Shown: piece by piece, positions 1-11,177 of the stretch
Position numbering within the stretch: position 1 is the stretch's first letter
Layout of the letters: each line of letters starts with the position of its first letter
From: Phaffia rhodozyma
Taxonomy: Eukaryota; Basidiomycota; Tremellomycetes; Cystofilobasidiales; Mrakiaceae
Direction of reading: 5' to 3'
DNA: 64,000 nt
NCBI GenBank assembly: GCA_014706385.1
Contig: JACGZH010000011.1
Coordinates: forward strand, 868,001 to 932,000
Notes under the pieces: generated by a model
What the model saw: the letters and a program-made list of their open reading frames with translations, nothing else
Databases searched by the model: none
Told to the model about the DNA's origin: nothing
Translations under genes and position numbers: made by a program

Positions 1-673
1 TGGTTCCTTCCAGCAGTGGGCCGTCTCTTACGCTGCCCACGTTACCCCGATCCCGAGGAACCTCCCTCTCGAGCTGGCTGCTCCCATCTGCTGTGCCGGT
101 GTGACCGTGTACAAGGCTCTCAAGATGATCGAGGGTAGCCCCGGAGAGAACGTGGTTATCCCCGGTGCCGGTGGAGGACTTGGTCACCTCGCCGTCCAGT
201 TCGCCCACGCCATGGGCTACAAAGTCATCGGAATCGACTCTGGAGAGGAGAAGAGGAAGCTCGTCAAGTCTTTCGGTGCCGAGGTCTTTGTTGACTACAT
301 GAAGGAGGATGTCGTCAAGTCTATTGTCGACACCACCAACGGTGGTGCCCACGCTTCCGTCTGCGTCGCCAGTGGAGCGGCTGCTTACAACCAAGCTCTC
401 GAGTACCTCCGACCACGAGGTGTCCTCGTCGCCGTCGGTCTTCCCAAGGACGCCTGTGTCCAGGCCAACATCTTCAATTCGGTCGTCAACGAGCACAGGA
501 TCATTGGTTCTTACGTCGGAAACCGACAGGACTCTGTTGAGGCTCTCGACATGGCCGCCAGAGGTGCTGTCAAGACTCACTTCGTCGTCGAGCCGATCGA
601 CAGGCTTGCCGAGACGTTCGACAAGATGTCCAACCTCACTCTCGCCGCCCGAGTCGTCCTTGATATGGCTTGA
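1..673 (+). CDS. ADH: zinc-type alcohol dehydrogenase, 3' part
   Basis: Partial gene entering from the left edge; the frame runs from base 2 and ends at TGA 671-673, giving about 223 codons. The family oxidises or reduces alcohol/aldehyde with NAD(H), normally in cytosol or mitochondria. The sequence shows the ICCAGVTVYKALK segment typical of yeast-type ADHs, then the Rossmann motif GAGGGLGHLAVQ, an acidic NAD-selecting stretch (IGIDSGEEK) and the usual C-terminal region (GSYVGNRQDSVEALD...). The N-terminal catalytic zinc ligands lie outside the window. There is no intron in the visible part, unlike almost every neighbour, which fits a highly expressed gene. Codon use is strongly C-ending. 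Family assignment is secure; the isozyme is not known. Confidence 0.95.
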   Translation, partial: GSFQQWAVSYAAHVTPIPRNLPLELAAPICCAGVTVYKALKMIEGSPGENVVIPGAGGGLGHLAVQFAHAMGYKVIGIDSGEEKRKLVKSFGAEVFVDYMKEDVVKSIVDTTNGGAHASVCVASGAAAYNQALEYLRPRGVLVAVGLPKDACVQANIFNSVVNEHRIIGSYVGNRQDSVEALDMAARGAVKTHFVVEPIDRLAETFDKMSNLTLAARVVLDMA

Positions 674-1173
674 GAATCTTATCTCCTTTAGCTCTAGAAC
701 CCTTTAATGATTTCACGCTTTAATGTATCTGGCCCACAAAAATTACATCGTCTCCAAATTGGAATATTCTTGCCCCTCTCCTCCTTTCCTCACAGTTTGG
801 AATGTTTCTATATGACGGTTTCTTCTCTTCTCTTTGCTTTTCAGGTTTTCAAGGTGGCTTGATGAAAGTTGTTGTAGTAGACGATCGAATGGTTCCTTTA
901 TAGATTCTCAGACCTGGCTGATGGTGCACAAGGATAGTAGAAAGAGGAAAAAAAAGGAATTTAATCGCTTGTTTTTTCTTTCCTCTTTCTCTCATTCATG
1001 TATTCTTTGGTTTTCCTTTTATTCCTTTCTCCCTCTAGTTTTCCTTTTCTTAGCATCAGGTATCCCTACCATGTGCTTCGTTTTCCATGTCAGAGAGAGA
1101 AATAGATTCACACACGCGTGCAAAAGAATGACGATAATGTCATTTTTAGAAACAAGAAAATACTGCTCCTCCT
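674..1173. other. convergent 3' intergenic region (ADH / PUF6)
   Basis: About 500 bases between two stop codons. It is T-rich on the plus strand with several pyrimidine runs, as expected for two overlapping 3' UTRs. I see no coding exon, RNA gene or repeat here. Confidence 0.6.
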
Positions 1174-1622
1174 TTAAGCACTGGCGATCTTTTCCATCAA
1201 GACCTTGCTTCCCTTTGCCCCCGACTTGTCCAACCTACTCACCACCTCCTTTCCAAACACCTTCTTCACCTCGCCTGCTTCCTTTCCACCGGTGACCTTC
1301 AATCGCTCGATCAACTCTGCAACGACGAACGCGCCTCCTCCACACGCGATGTCGACCAGCGTTCCGGCCTCGACCGAAGTCTTCCAGAAGGACACAGCAA
1401 ACTCATTGGCGGTAGGGACGAAGGAAGGAACGAGATCGATTTGCTTGGTCGTTTGGTTGAAGTGACCGGCTTGGAGGAGGAGTTTGTACAGACGGGAAGC
1501 GGGGGATAGGTCGATCGTGTGAACAGATGGGTTTGATGGGTCAGGGTCCATCGAGTGAGACGGCTTGTACGGGGTTTGGAGAGGAGCGAGTAATGAGGGG
1601 ATCACGCTTAATTTGTCTGTAC

Positions 1623-1655
<33 letters not shown>

Positions 1656-3890
1656 CGTGCGTGCGCGCGCGAGAGTTTGTGAATTGATTTTGTTTTCGTG
1701 CAAAACGTGTGGTGCAAGATTCGTCAGCACGGGTGTTACAAGATAACGGCAGGAACGAGAAGCAGAGTGATACGAACCACCGGAAGCGTAGAGCATGACC
1801 TCTGCGATCAACAAACAAGCACCCGCATCTCTCAAGAGTTCACCCTCTGTGTCATCCTCCAAAACCTTGATCAAACTCGGGCTGACCGTCTTCCTTAACT
1901 CTTCGATTCTGACTTCCGAGTCCTTCTTAGATGTCTTTGATCGGGCTTCATCGTGGTATGCCAATAGTTGGTTCGTTGCAGGAATGAAATGTCGTTTCGA
2001 TCGAGGGTTCAAGAGATATAATGGGATTCGACGACCGAGTTTGGCAGTGAAGAGTTCGGCAAAGTCAAATTCACCAATGATCGATTTTCCAACCAACTTG
2101 GTATCACTGCGATGTCACAAAAGAGTGATGAATCTATCAGTATCCTTCGATTTCAAGAGCAGAAGAAACAAGAGAGAGAGAGAGAGAGATAGAGGGAGAA
2201 TTAAAACAGAAAAGAAGAGACTCACTCGATCACATCAAACATCGTGAACAAGACGGTCTGAGCATCAGGATCTTCAGCCATCTTCTGGACATGCGGTCGG
2301 AAGACCCTGACGATAGTCTTTCGGTCTTTCGGTCCGGTGGTAGCAAGGAAATCTCGAACGACGAACGCGCCATCCCTGGTGTGGACGATCTCTGGCATGA
2401 GTTCGTGGAAGCTTGATTTATCATCATGGAGTGTTGATAGGTCAGTGAACCGAGCTCCCTGAACGAATAGAGAGAGAAAGGAAAAGAGGAAAACATCTCA
2501 ACTCACGACTCGAATAGATCGGCTCGTCGCTTCTCGTTGTCCGACAACGAAGTGCACAACGTCATGTAGTCTCTGATCAATCGATGGATAATCGAGTGTT
2601 GGATTGCTCCCTTCTCCGGGTTATCAAACACGTTGTTCAGATGCGACTTGAACCCATCGGCCACCCTAGCTCTCCTCGCCTCGTCCTGCTCGGTCTCGAT
2701 GAAACTATCGATTCCTTTGCCTTCCTCCTCTTTTGAGAACAAGGTCTCTTTCCCCCAGAACTGTTTCATCATTGCCGTTCGTTCCTTCGCGGTACACCAG
2801 AGCGCGTAAGCGTCTTCGATCAAACCGGACGCCTCTCGATGAGCGATCAGTCGGGGAATATGAGGAGTAAGTTCCGAAAGGATGATCGTTCGAGCCGGAG
2901 GGCAGAGTCGGATCAACTTGAGGACAAGAAACTTTATGAATTCAAATGAAGTATGCAAACATGGACCAAAGTGAGTCATTCTATGATAGACAATGTTTTC
3001 ACGGAAGAAACCGTTCATGGCGAGCCAGAGTTGAGACGATACACACTTTGGAATACTTTGCCTGAACGAGTTCGACAAACTTTCCTTTAAGCTCCAACGC
3101 CACCTTTTCTCTATCTGCCTTTCCTCCGTGCTTGACAATCTGTGTCGCAAGTCAGACAGAAAAGATCCAAGAAAGAAATTCTCGATTCCAAGATCAGATC
3201 AGAAGAATTGATGGAAAAAGAGAATACAGAAACAAAACATACACTTTGGACAACTCGCCCTCCATCGTGCTTTCCGACGACCGCGCCGAGTCGACCTTCA
3301 AGGAGAGTCATGAGCTCCTTGAGAGTCTCTTCCCTCTCCTTCTTAGACACTCCTTCCTTTCGGTTCAACTTTGCCCACAACGACTTTGACTCTTGGAGCA
3401 CCTGAGCGTTCGGCTTGGCAGCTCGTCGAGCCTGTCGATCAACTTTCTGAGCTTGTCGAGCCTGTCGGATGGCTAATTGATACGTAGAAAAGTAAGAAAG
3501 GCTATGAGCGAGGACGATGGAGAATCACGAGAAAGAACGAAACGAACCATCAAGATCCTTTGGCTGCTTCGGTTGATCTGACCCTTCTCCTTCTCCTTCT
3601 CCTTCCTGATCGTTCTCACCCTCGATATCTACATCATCATCATCACCCTCTCCATCCTCTCCGTCGACTTCGAAACCACCGATAGCATCATCCTCCCAAT
3701 CCTCCTCGTCAAACTCTTCCTCCTCCTCCTCGAGCGTGGACTTTCCTGTCGGAGCAGTCAGAGGCACCTTTCGCTTTGATTCAACCGCGCTCTCCTTCTT
3801 GGACGCTGTTGACTTTGTGGCGCTATTTTTAGATTTTTTGGCCGCCTGGGCTGATGCTCCGGAGAGAGGTCTCTTTGATGGAGCTGGCAT
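1174..3890 (-). CDS. PUF6: Pumilio-family ribosome-biogenesis protein Puf6/PUM3
   Basis: Seven exons on the minus strand: 3890-3548, 3472-3243, 3139-3047, 2931-2507, 2411-2226, 2106-1778, 1616-1174; spliced product 682 aa (yeast Puf6 is 656 aa). Puf6/PUM3 binds RNA without base specificity through divergent Pumilio repeats and acts in the nucleolus in 60S assembly. Residues 1-115 are a basic then very acidic tail (EEEEEFDEEDWEDD). The first repeat reads GAVVGKHDGGRVVQSIVKHG, as in the family. The C-terminal half matches the CPL region and late repeats (DGAFVVRDFLATTGPKDRK; VDIACGGGAFVVAELIE). The last intron (1617-1777) holds a GT/GC-rich microsatellite. The start is the only in-frame ATG ahead of the acidic tail. 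Frame and splice sites agree at all six junctions. Confidence 0.9.
1621..1673. repeat. GT/GC dinucleotide microsatellite
   Basis: Run of alternating GT grading into GC (plus strand), wholly inside the last PUF6 intron. Such alternating purine-pyrimidine DNA is prone to length change. Confidence 0.85.
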
Positions 3891-4626
3891 CGTTAGGCGG
3901 TTGAGGCTGTAGGGGTTTGTAGAGGCCGGAGGGAAGGGAGTGGTCAGGGTGGGAAGGAGAAGGGGATTTGGAGAAGAGCATTGTAAATTTGGGAAACTTG
4001 CCGTTGTTGGTTTGGTTACGGGTGGGGCAGGAAGCTATGCTGTCACGTGTCGTGACTGCGGTTACTAACCCTCTCCCCACTCTCGCTCGGACTAGACCGA
4101 CGGGTGAGCTTCCTCCAGAGTTCTCACTCACTCTTGGGGTGTGAGCTCTTGGATTGTGAGCTCTGGGTTGCACTCTGTGTGTGTATAAATGGGTTCACAA
4201 CGAGATGGTAGTCTGACTGTGGTGTTCTTGGTTCGTCGGTGGTCTTGTTGTGGATTTGGTTTGGTTGGGTTTGATCCGATTCCCTGGCTGCTTTGGTGTA
4301 TGCTTTCTTGCCTGCCTGCTTGTCCAAAGAAGGAATCACATCGCTCGTTCTCTTTCTTGACGTACACATATCGAATGTTATATACACCATCAGCTCTCAA
4401 GGCATTCAAGAGAGCGAGCGAATGCTAGAGGCTCATCATGTATTATAGTCCAAAAGACTGATCTGAGGCCGTAGGTTTGCTTGTTAGATATCTTGCTCTT
4501 ATCACCTTCACCTTCACCTTCATCGCACCTTCACTCGACTTTCACCTTTCCTTTTGCTCATCATCACCATCGTTGAAGTCATCCCCCTACTTCTGCCAGA
4601 ACGAACAAACTAATCATCTTGGCAAG
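3891..4626. promoter_or_regulatory. divergent promoter, PUF6 / CoA-binding protein
   Basis: 736 bases between two start codons. A TCACGTG site (CACGTG core 4044-4049) lies about 155 nt upstream of the PUF6 ATG. Several small ORFs cross the region on both strands, but none has splice support or family similarity. Confidence 0.5.
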
Positions 4627-5328
4627 ATGGAAACTGGTGCTGCTAAAAGATTCTTCACCGCAAAATACTATGCTGTAGCTGGCGTACGTCCTGTACCAGC
4701 TGTGTGTTGCCCATCCATCGAGGAGAGCGCGTGCTTACTCTTCTCTCTCCTCTGTGACATTCCGTTGACGTTCGTTGCCACAGGCTAACTCTGAACCAAA
4801 GCGATTCGGACACAAAAGTACTCACACATCTTTTATATCCAAAGGTTCACCCGATACATGTCTATAATATCCAACGCTGACAATCTCAAATCTCTGGATT
4901 CTGTTTGTCTCATTCGTCGGTTCCAAGTATTTGTGTGGTATCTCAGCCGATCCCTGCCGGTGACCCCAATCTCACCCCATCCTGAGATCAAAACCACGTT
5001 TCCGACTTCTCCACACAAGACTTTGGCCTCTGTCTCCCAACTAACGTTCCCAAAAGAAACCTCTCTCTCGATTGTCACGCCTCCAGCAGTGACGCTGTCC
5101 ATCTTGAAGGAAGCCCAGTCGGTCGGCATTCATTCAGTATTCTTGCAACCGGGAACATACGATGAGCCTGTCATGAACCTCCTCAAGTCAGACGAGTGGT
5201 GGACAGGCAGATGGACCGGCCCAGGCGTTGAAGGAAAGCGCGGAGAGGGAGGGTGGTGTGTCTTGGTCGACGGAGATGATTTGCTGGCGACTCTAAGGAA
5301 GGACGAAGAAACAAAGGGCAAGCTTTAA
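4627..5328 (+). CDS. CoA-binding-domain (YccU-like Rossmann) protein
   Basis: Three exons: 4627-4683, 4784-4817, 4928-5328; 163 aa. After splicing the N-terminus reads FFTAKYYAVAG-ANSEPKRFGHK-IFVWYLSRSLPVTPISPH. This is the hallmark of the CoA_binding_2 family (bacterial YccU): a short beta strand, glycine loop, FG(N/H)KV helix and VTPI(N/S)P strand. The later SIVTPPAVTLSILKEAQSVG and SVFLQPGTYDEPV segments match the second half of the fold. Family members are small, single-domain, probably cytosolic, and of poorly defined function; a ligand is not proven here. The middle exon is only 34 nt. The final part (WWTGRWTGPG...) is a family-atypical tail. Confidence 0.85.
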
Positions 5329-5724
5329 CAAAGAAGGAATGTTGATAACCCATATCGATCCATGTATTCTTTCCCACTGTATACCGTTCTCTGTTATCTA
5401 TAAGCAGCAGAGCGATGTCTGTCTTGATGTCTGTTGGCCAGAAGCTAGTATGGAGAGAACATTTGAGGCTCTTGTCATGGAATGCTGGCAACCTTCATAA
5501 TGAAGCCGACACAACAAAAAACCCTTTATCTTTTTTCTTTCTATTGTTCATCCACCCACCTTGCATCGATTTATAAGCTGCTCTCGTTCGTTCAACCTCA
5601 CTTGTTTCTTCCTCAAGAGCACCCTCGAACGCTCAGCCCACTTCGTTGCTGTCCTCTGTCGAATAAAGAAGAGAAAGTATACTGCAGAAACGGATAGGAA
5701 GAAAGCAGAAGAGTGTTCTGACGG
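5329..5724. other. intergenic, 3' UTR plus promoter of next gene
   Basis: 396 bases between two plus-strand genes. Short pyrimidine-rich stretches occur just before the next ATG; no other feature seen. Confidence 0.5.
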
Positions 5725-8103
5725 ATGACCCACACCCCGCTAGGTCCCTCCGATTATGCCATGCACGACATTCCCACTCAATCCAGTTCGATAGAGTCCA
5801 GCCCGTTGACGACCCATGCCTCGCCCCTTCAGATACCAACACCAGCCTCATCGACATCGTCACCTCCACCCGTTCGGTTTCCTTCTTCGTTTGCAGATTT
5901 TAAACTACCTCCAGTGAGGTTGTCAGGGATTCACAGCTCAACCGTCAAGCCGAACCTATCCACGTGGCCTACTGTTTCCGCCCATCATGGGTCTCCTTCC
6001 TTTCCATCCTCTTCGTCCTCCTCGTCTACCGGTCCATCGACGGTGGCGATGAATGAAAGTCTGGAGGGATATCCACTGTTTCATCCCAAGAAACATACAA
6101 GAAAGAGCTCCACACTATCACTCAATAACCATGCGCACGATGATCATCTTCGGATCATCAATCGATTACCCCAAAACCGACCGACACCCAGGTTCCCCTC
6201 CTCGGCCGGTTCATCACTCCTGACATCTTCCCCTGGTGAAGGTTCTCCTATCATCAATCAGCCAGGTGTTTTCTCGTTTGGTCCAACTCCGTCGGCGTCT
6301 TCATTCGGGACACTCCAACCGTCTGTGCGTTCGTATCCACTCCCCTTCCAATCCATTGGCTCGTCAACCTCCGCGGCCTCTCACCCTGGCTCATCAAGAG
6401 TTGGGGGACCTGACGGAGAAGGATCCGACCGAACAGACAGTCCATCGATATGGGCCCAGGCTCAAGATAGCTCAAGACCTCTCTCAGCTGAGTCGACAGC
6501 CATGTTGTCACCTTCTTCGACCAAAGGTAGACTAAGAAGTAATAGCCCGCCTGGGATTCCGGTATTAAACCCGAACGGGGCTGAAGAGGGCAAGACGGAA
6601 GCAAGCATCAGAGCAGTCACCAGAAGGGGTAGTCTCTATGTTCGTTTCTTCCCTTCCCTTTTGCGTGTGTCTGAGACTAGAGATTCTGACATTCACTCCT
6701 CTTTCTGCTGTTTTCATCATTGGGGGATTGTCTGGACCATATGATTAATATAACATCAACCTTACAGCCGAAGCATATCGCCCACACATTGACCGCAAAG
6801 TTGCTCTCGACCGAATCCAACCCGTCTACTTCCGAGATTCGTTCTGAAGCTCAGATCCAACGACTTCTCACTTCCCATTCCTCTTCACCCACACCGTTCC
6901 GATCCCGATCCTCACTCTCAGGTGGACCCTCGTCCATCGGCGGTGGAGGACACAGAGTCGGGCCTGGCAATCGATTCAGACCGTTCTTTGCGGGTGGTCG
7001 AAATCGATTTCCAGAGGACGAAGGCGACTTGTTTGACCGAGACCCTTTGAGCGAGGAGGATACGAGTGAGGATGATGATCTTTGCATGGAAGACGAGATC
7101 TCGACCACAGACTCTCCGGTCGATCCGGCAAGTTTGTTTGGCGGTTCTTCTTCGTTCGGGCAAACTAGCCAGTCACCGGCGCTTCCCCATCAGACGTTCA
7201 CGTCCGACAACAGACCTTCCGGCCAACACCAGCAGCTAGGGCTCGCCAAATTGTCAGTCACACCGATGATGATTAACCCTTCGGGCAGATCCCCTTCCAA
7301 AACAAACACACACGTAATTGGCGATGGAGAAGGAGACACAGGCATGATGGTTGTTGGGTCGAGCCCTGTGATGGGAAGTCCGAGGAGACGAAGCGGGAGC
7401 TGTAGTGGTTCTGGAAGTATCGGCGGAGGGTCGATGTCTAGCTCGATTCCAGGGTCTGGATTCGGGGTAAGACCGGTGACACCAGGAAGTGCAGGTATGG
7501 GGTGGAGGGAGAGTGGAGGGAAAAAGCGGAAAGTCGCCATTGACGAGGTAAGACCTCGATTCATTTCGTTTTCTTATGCTATCCCTCACACGGTCTTGTT
7601 GCCGTTGTTGTAACTGTCGGACTGACGACATTATTAATCTCTTCTTCCTTAAGCGATTCGATCCATACGCTTCTTCGTTGGCGTTCAAACGACGAGCCGT
7701 CTCACCATCCACCACATTGCTACCTCCACCTACTTCTTCGTCATACACCAACACACCTTCCTTCCTTCAACAATCTCCGGTGCCATCCCTTTCGGCTTTT
7801 CACCCGAATCCTCAATCTCAATCTCAATCTCAAAGCCAGACCCAACCGATCCCGATATCGCTGACATACTACACCGCATCTTCGAGGCACGGTTCCCCCT
7901 TGCCGATGCATTCTCAAATTCTTTCTTCGAGCGCCGGTGGAGGGACAGCGAGGTCTCTGGGAGGGAGCGCGCCAGGTTACGCAGGACCCGGGCTGGGAAC
8001 GAGTTTGTTGGCCAGGGAGAGGGAAGGTAGGAGGTCTAGTGTGTCTGGTTTCGGAACATGGGAGGATGATGAAGCTGGGCTTAGCGGGATGAAACTTGGA
8101 TGA
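5725..8103 (+). CDS. Ser/Pro-rich protein of unknown function, 714 aa
   Basis: Three exons: 5725-6639, 6768-7547, 7654-8103; both junctions are phase 0 with good donors (GTTCGT, GTAAGA). I do not recognise the family. The protein is low-complexity, rich in Ser, Pro and Gly. A short PPVRFPSSFADFKLPPVRL stretch lies near residue 60. A possible folded segment (KHIAHTLTAKLLST...IQRLLTSH) lies near 305-345 and an acidic patch (SEEDTSEDDDLCMEDE) near 400. A basic KKRKVAIDERFDPY motif spans the second intron, followed by FKRRAVSP. The KKRKV run looks like a nuclear localisation signal and the layout suggests a nuclear regulator, but this is inference. Ser-rich regions would offer many phosphorylation sites. 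Confidence 0.7.
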
Positions 8104-9245
8104 ATTTCGTTTTCATCTTCTGTCCTTTCTTTCTCTTTCTTATTCTTCCTCATCTATGGGCAAGGCGTCTTTCGTCAATTCATACACCGTGATCTTTCTC
8201 TCATTCATTCCGATACGTTTTTTTCCTTTCCTTTTTTTTCCTTTTTCTTTCTTCTTTCTCTGTATATACTCGTACGGAACCGTATATGCTCCTTCTCACA
8301 ATGTTGTAGACTCTGTTTTCTTTACTCAATCCTCTCCTTTTCTTTCTCGTTCAGCCTGCTCAGTTGTATTTTATCGTCACCATTCTTCTTCCAGAACTCT
8401 CGAGCTTTCTATCTTCTTTTTCAAATTAGATCCTATATAAACGTTTATATCTATATTCTATCTGCGTCCATCCACCCGCATATACGGCATCCTCCTTCGT
8501 TCTATTCCTACTTTGATTTTCTTTTTCGAATTTTCTTTTTCTTTTTCTTGAGAGAGGGAAGGGTGAGGGGGGGATATAGGAAATCTCTTATCTTTCCCCT
8601 TGTCTATTTATGGCTTTCTTGTTATCTTTCCCTCGTTTGGCCTTTCTCTCGATCTTCCTACATGTGCTCGATATGCGCTATTCAATCGGAAACGTTCCAA
8701 GTTGAACGATCGAGATTCTCATTGGATAAAAGAAGATGGACATGGATGTGATTGGAGACAACAACAGAAGAGAGCCGGAAACAAAAGAGACTTATGGATG
8801 AAGGAAAAGGACATGAGTGAGGAAAGATAAGGGGACGTGTGGGACGAAGGGGGGGGGGATAAAAAGAAAGAAGGGAGTTTCTCTAAGATCTATTGCGTTT
8901 ATAAGTCATGATAGGATGGACGGCATGGAGTGGAAGAAAGGAAAGTTCAACGTCATAAACAGATCTAAAAGCGAAAGGAGCGAGGGAGAAAGGCGGCCAG
9001 AAAAAACACCAGTCATATCGTTCGGCTGCAAGAAAGGGTACCGATTAAAGGAGGGAAGATAGGTTTCATAAAAGAAGGAGAGGCGAGCAAAGAAGATCGA
9101 GAGGAAGCAGGACAAGGAGTAAGAGGAGAGTACAGGCAACAGTTGAGAAGCGTTCTGAAGATAAATCAAGGACAAAGCTAGACAGGAGCAAAAAAAGAAA
9201 CCGAAACGAAAGAGAAAGAAGCAGGAAAGGAGATAGGTTGAGATA
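8104..9245. other. convergent 3' intergenic region with strand asymmetry
   Basis: 1.1 kb between two stop codons. The left half (8104-8560) is pyrimidine-rich on the plus strand and the right half (8750-9240) purine-rich, including a 9-G run near 8850. Open frames here are low-complexity products of that bias; I see no gene. Confidence 0.6.
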
Positions 9246-10674
9246 TCAGTGACAAAGAGAAGGAAGTCCGACGTTCATTAACGTCGGTGTGATACTCCCC
9301 GAGCTACTTCCCTCAACGTCTTCCTCTTCTTCATCACTGCTCCCTTCGTCATCTCTGAATCTGAGGCCGACGGCCGAATTTAAACCAGCGAGACCGATTC
9401 CTATCCCGATGACCGAGTCGACCGGCTGGAGCAACGGAGAGTCCAATGGGGTATGAGGTGGTGGGTCCTGTCGGAAGGTCGGATTGGCAGATGAGTAAGA
9501 AGAGGAAGAGGCGGAGCGAATGACGGCCGTAGGAGATAACTGGGGCAAAGGTAAAGGCGATGCTCGAGGGGAGGGAGGAAGGTTGATAGTTTGACCGAGC
9601 TCCTTAGATGTTTGGTCGATCATAGGGGGTGAATACGCTGGTGCCAGATGAGGTAACTCCAGTATGGAGCCCTAAAACGAGCGAGATAGATGAGAATACA
9701 AAGTAAAGAGGTCGGTGATGTTTTTAGAAAGGAATGAACATGAGTAGCGAACAAGAAAGAAGAGACCTACCTCGTCTTGAGCGAGCCAGACCTTTCTGGT
9801 ACTTGTGCCCTGCTCGGCATGATCGTACGGTAGGTCACCCAGCCTGACAAGAGCTCTGATAATGGATCGTCTGGCAATCTCTTTGGCAGCTGAGTAATCA
9901 CCATCCTTCAACATAGACCGCGCTCTAGAGAGCAGGGTGAACAGCGAGTCTTGGGCTGACCGAACACAACAGTTCAATACTTCCTGACCACCGTTCCCCC
10001 TTCTCGGTCTAATGAACAGCCAGCCGCCGCCGAGGAGGTTGTACTCGTCCATTAGATAAGATCTAAGCGCGCCGTAGGCAGACGCCTGGCCTAGTTGAAG
10101 AGCTGTCGTTGTCTCTGGCGAGATCAGTTCTGACGAGAGCTGTGAAGAAAGTAGAGGAAGATCAGATGAGTATCAGATCCGGAGTGCTTGTGCTTTGGAT
10201 GGGGAATCTATTGATATCAGGCACAGTTTGCAGGGAATAGGATAGAGATAGCGAGCGGCAACGAAACTCGATGACGGCATGGAAACGTTCGCTAGTAACC
10301 CCAACCGACCAGAGCTGTGGATAGCAGGAGATAGGACGGACACACACACACACACACGCACGCACGCAGGTATATACACACACAAGGTTGTAGATGTACC
10401 AGATAACGTCTCATGCCTATGATCCTCCAACATTTACGCTCAAGAAGAACAAGAAGAACGAGATAGAGAACGAGAGAAAAGAAGAGCAACATAGAAAGCT
10501 ACTGACCTGATTCCAACTCTGCTCTTCCTCACTACAAGGCCTAAAAGCTTCTCTGAGCAGCGCCTGGAGTTTCTCGTTCTCTACCTGCTCTCTGTTCTGC
10601 GCGTTGTTCTTGCAGTCCACCATCTGGTCGACTGTCGCATGGTGTTTTATGCTTAGAGGTGGAAGTGTTTCCAT
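9246..10674 (-). CDS. unrecognised protein with central helical domain
   Basis: Minus-strand gene of at least three exons: 10674-10507, 10139-9771, 9671-9246. A further small exon inside 10140-10506 is possible (LWSVGVTSERFHAVIEFR follows a good acceptor and is in frame), but no convincing donor follows it. Translation may instead begin at an upstream in-frame ATG at 10797 (MASQSISQ...). The conserved-looking core is ALQLGQASAYGALRSYL...LLGGGWLFIRPRR, then a helical part (ARSMLKDGDYSAAKEIARRS). The C-terminal third is Ser/Pro-rich with an acidic DEEEEDVEGSS stretch. The WLFIRPRRG motif does not match a family I know. The exon 2-3 gap carries a CA repeat. Confidence 0.6.
10340..10382. repeat. 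CA microsatellite in intron
   Basis: CA-rich run (plus strand) with CGCA interruptions, inside the intronic part of the neighbouring minus-strand gene. Confidence 0.8.
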
Positions 10675-11177
10675 CCTATAAGGTACAGAAGGACGGGTAT
10701 ATGCTGATGGGTGTATGCTATCTTGAGCTGACAGGAAAGAGAACTGAAGAAATTGACAGGGCTGTTGACAGCGTTGACTGATAGACTGACTCGCCATGGG
10801 GCAAAAGCTGTGCTCGAGCATTTGCCGCTATGCCCTGTGCCGCCGCCGGCGGTGCCACAATTCTTACACCCCAACGAACGTGTGCGTGCCTTCTGGAAGA
10901 GCACAGGCTTTCTTGGTCGTTCTTGGCTTAGTCAGTAAGGGTTGCCCATATTTGGGCAGGCTGTAAACACTTTATGGGCGCAATTTGGGGTCAAGCTCGG
11001 TCACAACCACGTGACTCTCACTCTCTCTTTCACTCCCCTCAATACCTTCCTACGTTTGGGTCAAGCACCAGAAAGAGGGGATCATTGATGGAGCAGGATA
11101 TACGATGTCCATTCGTTTCAAGTCGTTTCGCATCAGAACATAGACCAACATAGATATAGATGCAGGTCTCGTTCGTT
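10675..11177 (-). promoter_or_regulatory. promoter region of the 9.2-10.7 kb gene
   Basis: About 500 bases upstream of the ATG at 10674. It includes a CACGTGA site (CACGTG 11008-11013) and a GC-rich patch with GCCGCCGCCGGCGG near 10840. The gene's 5' end is uncertain, so part of this may be transcribed leader or coding. Confidence 0.4.

Noticed and set aside
10653..10904. Minus-strand frame with CKNCGTAGGGTGHSGKC, zinc-finger-like
   Set aside because: Only four Cys/His in a short frame overlapping the start region of another gene; no matching partner exon.
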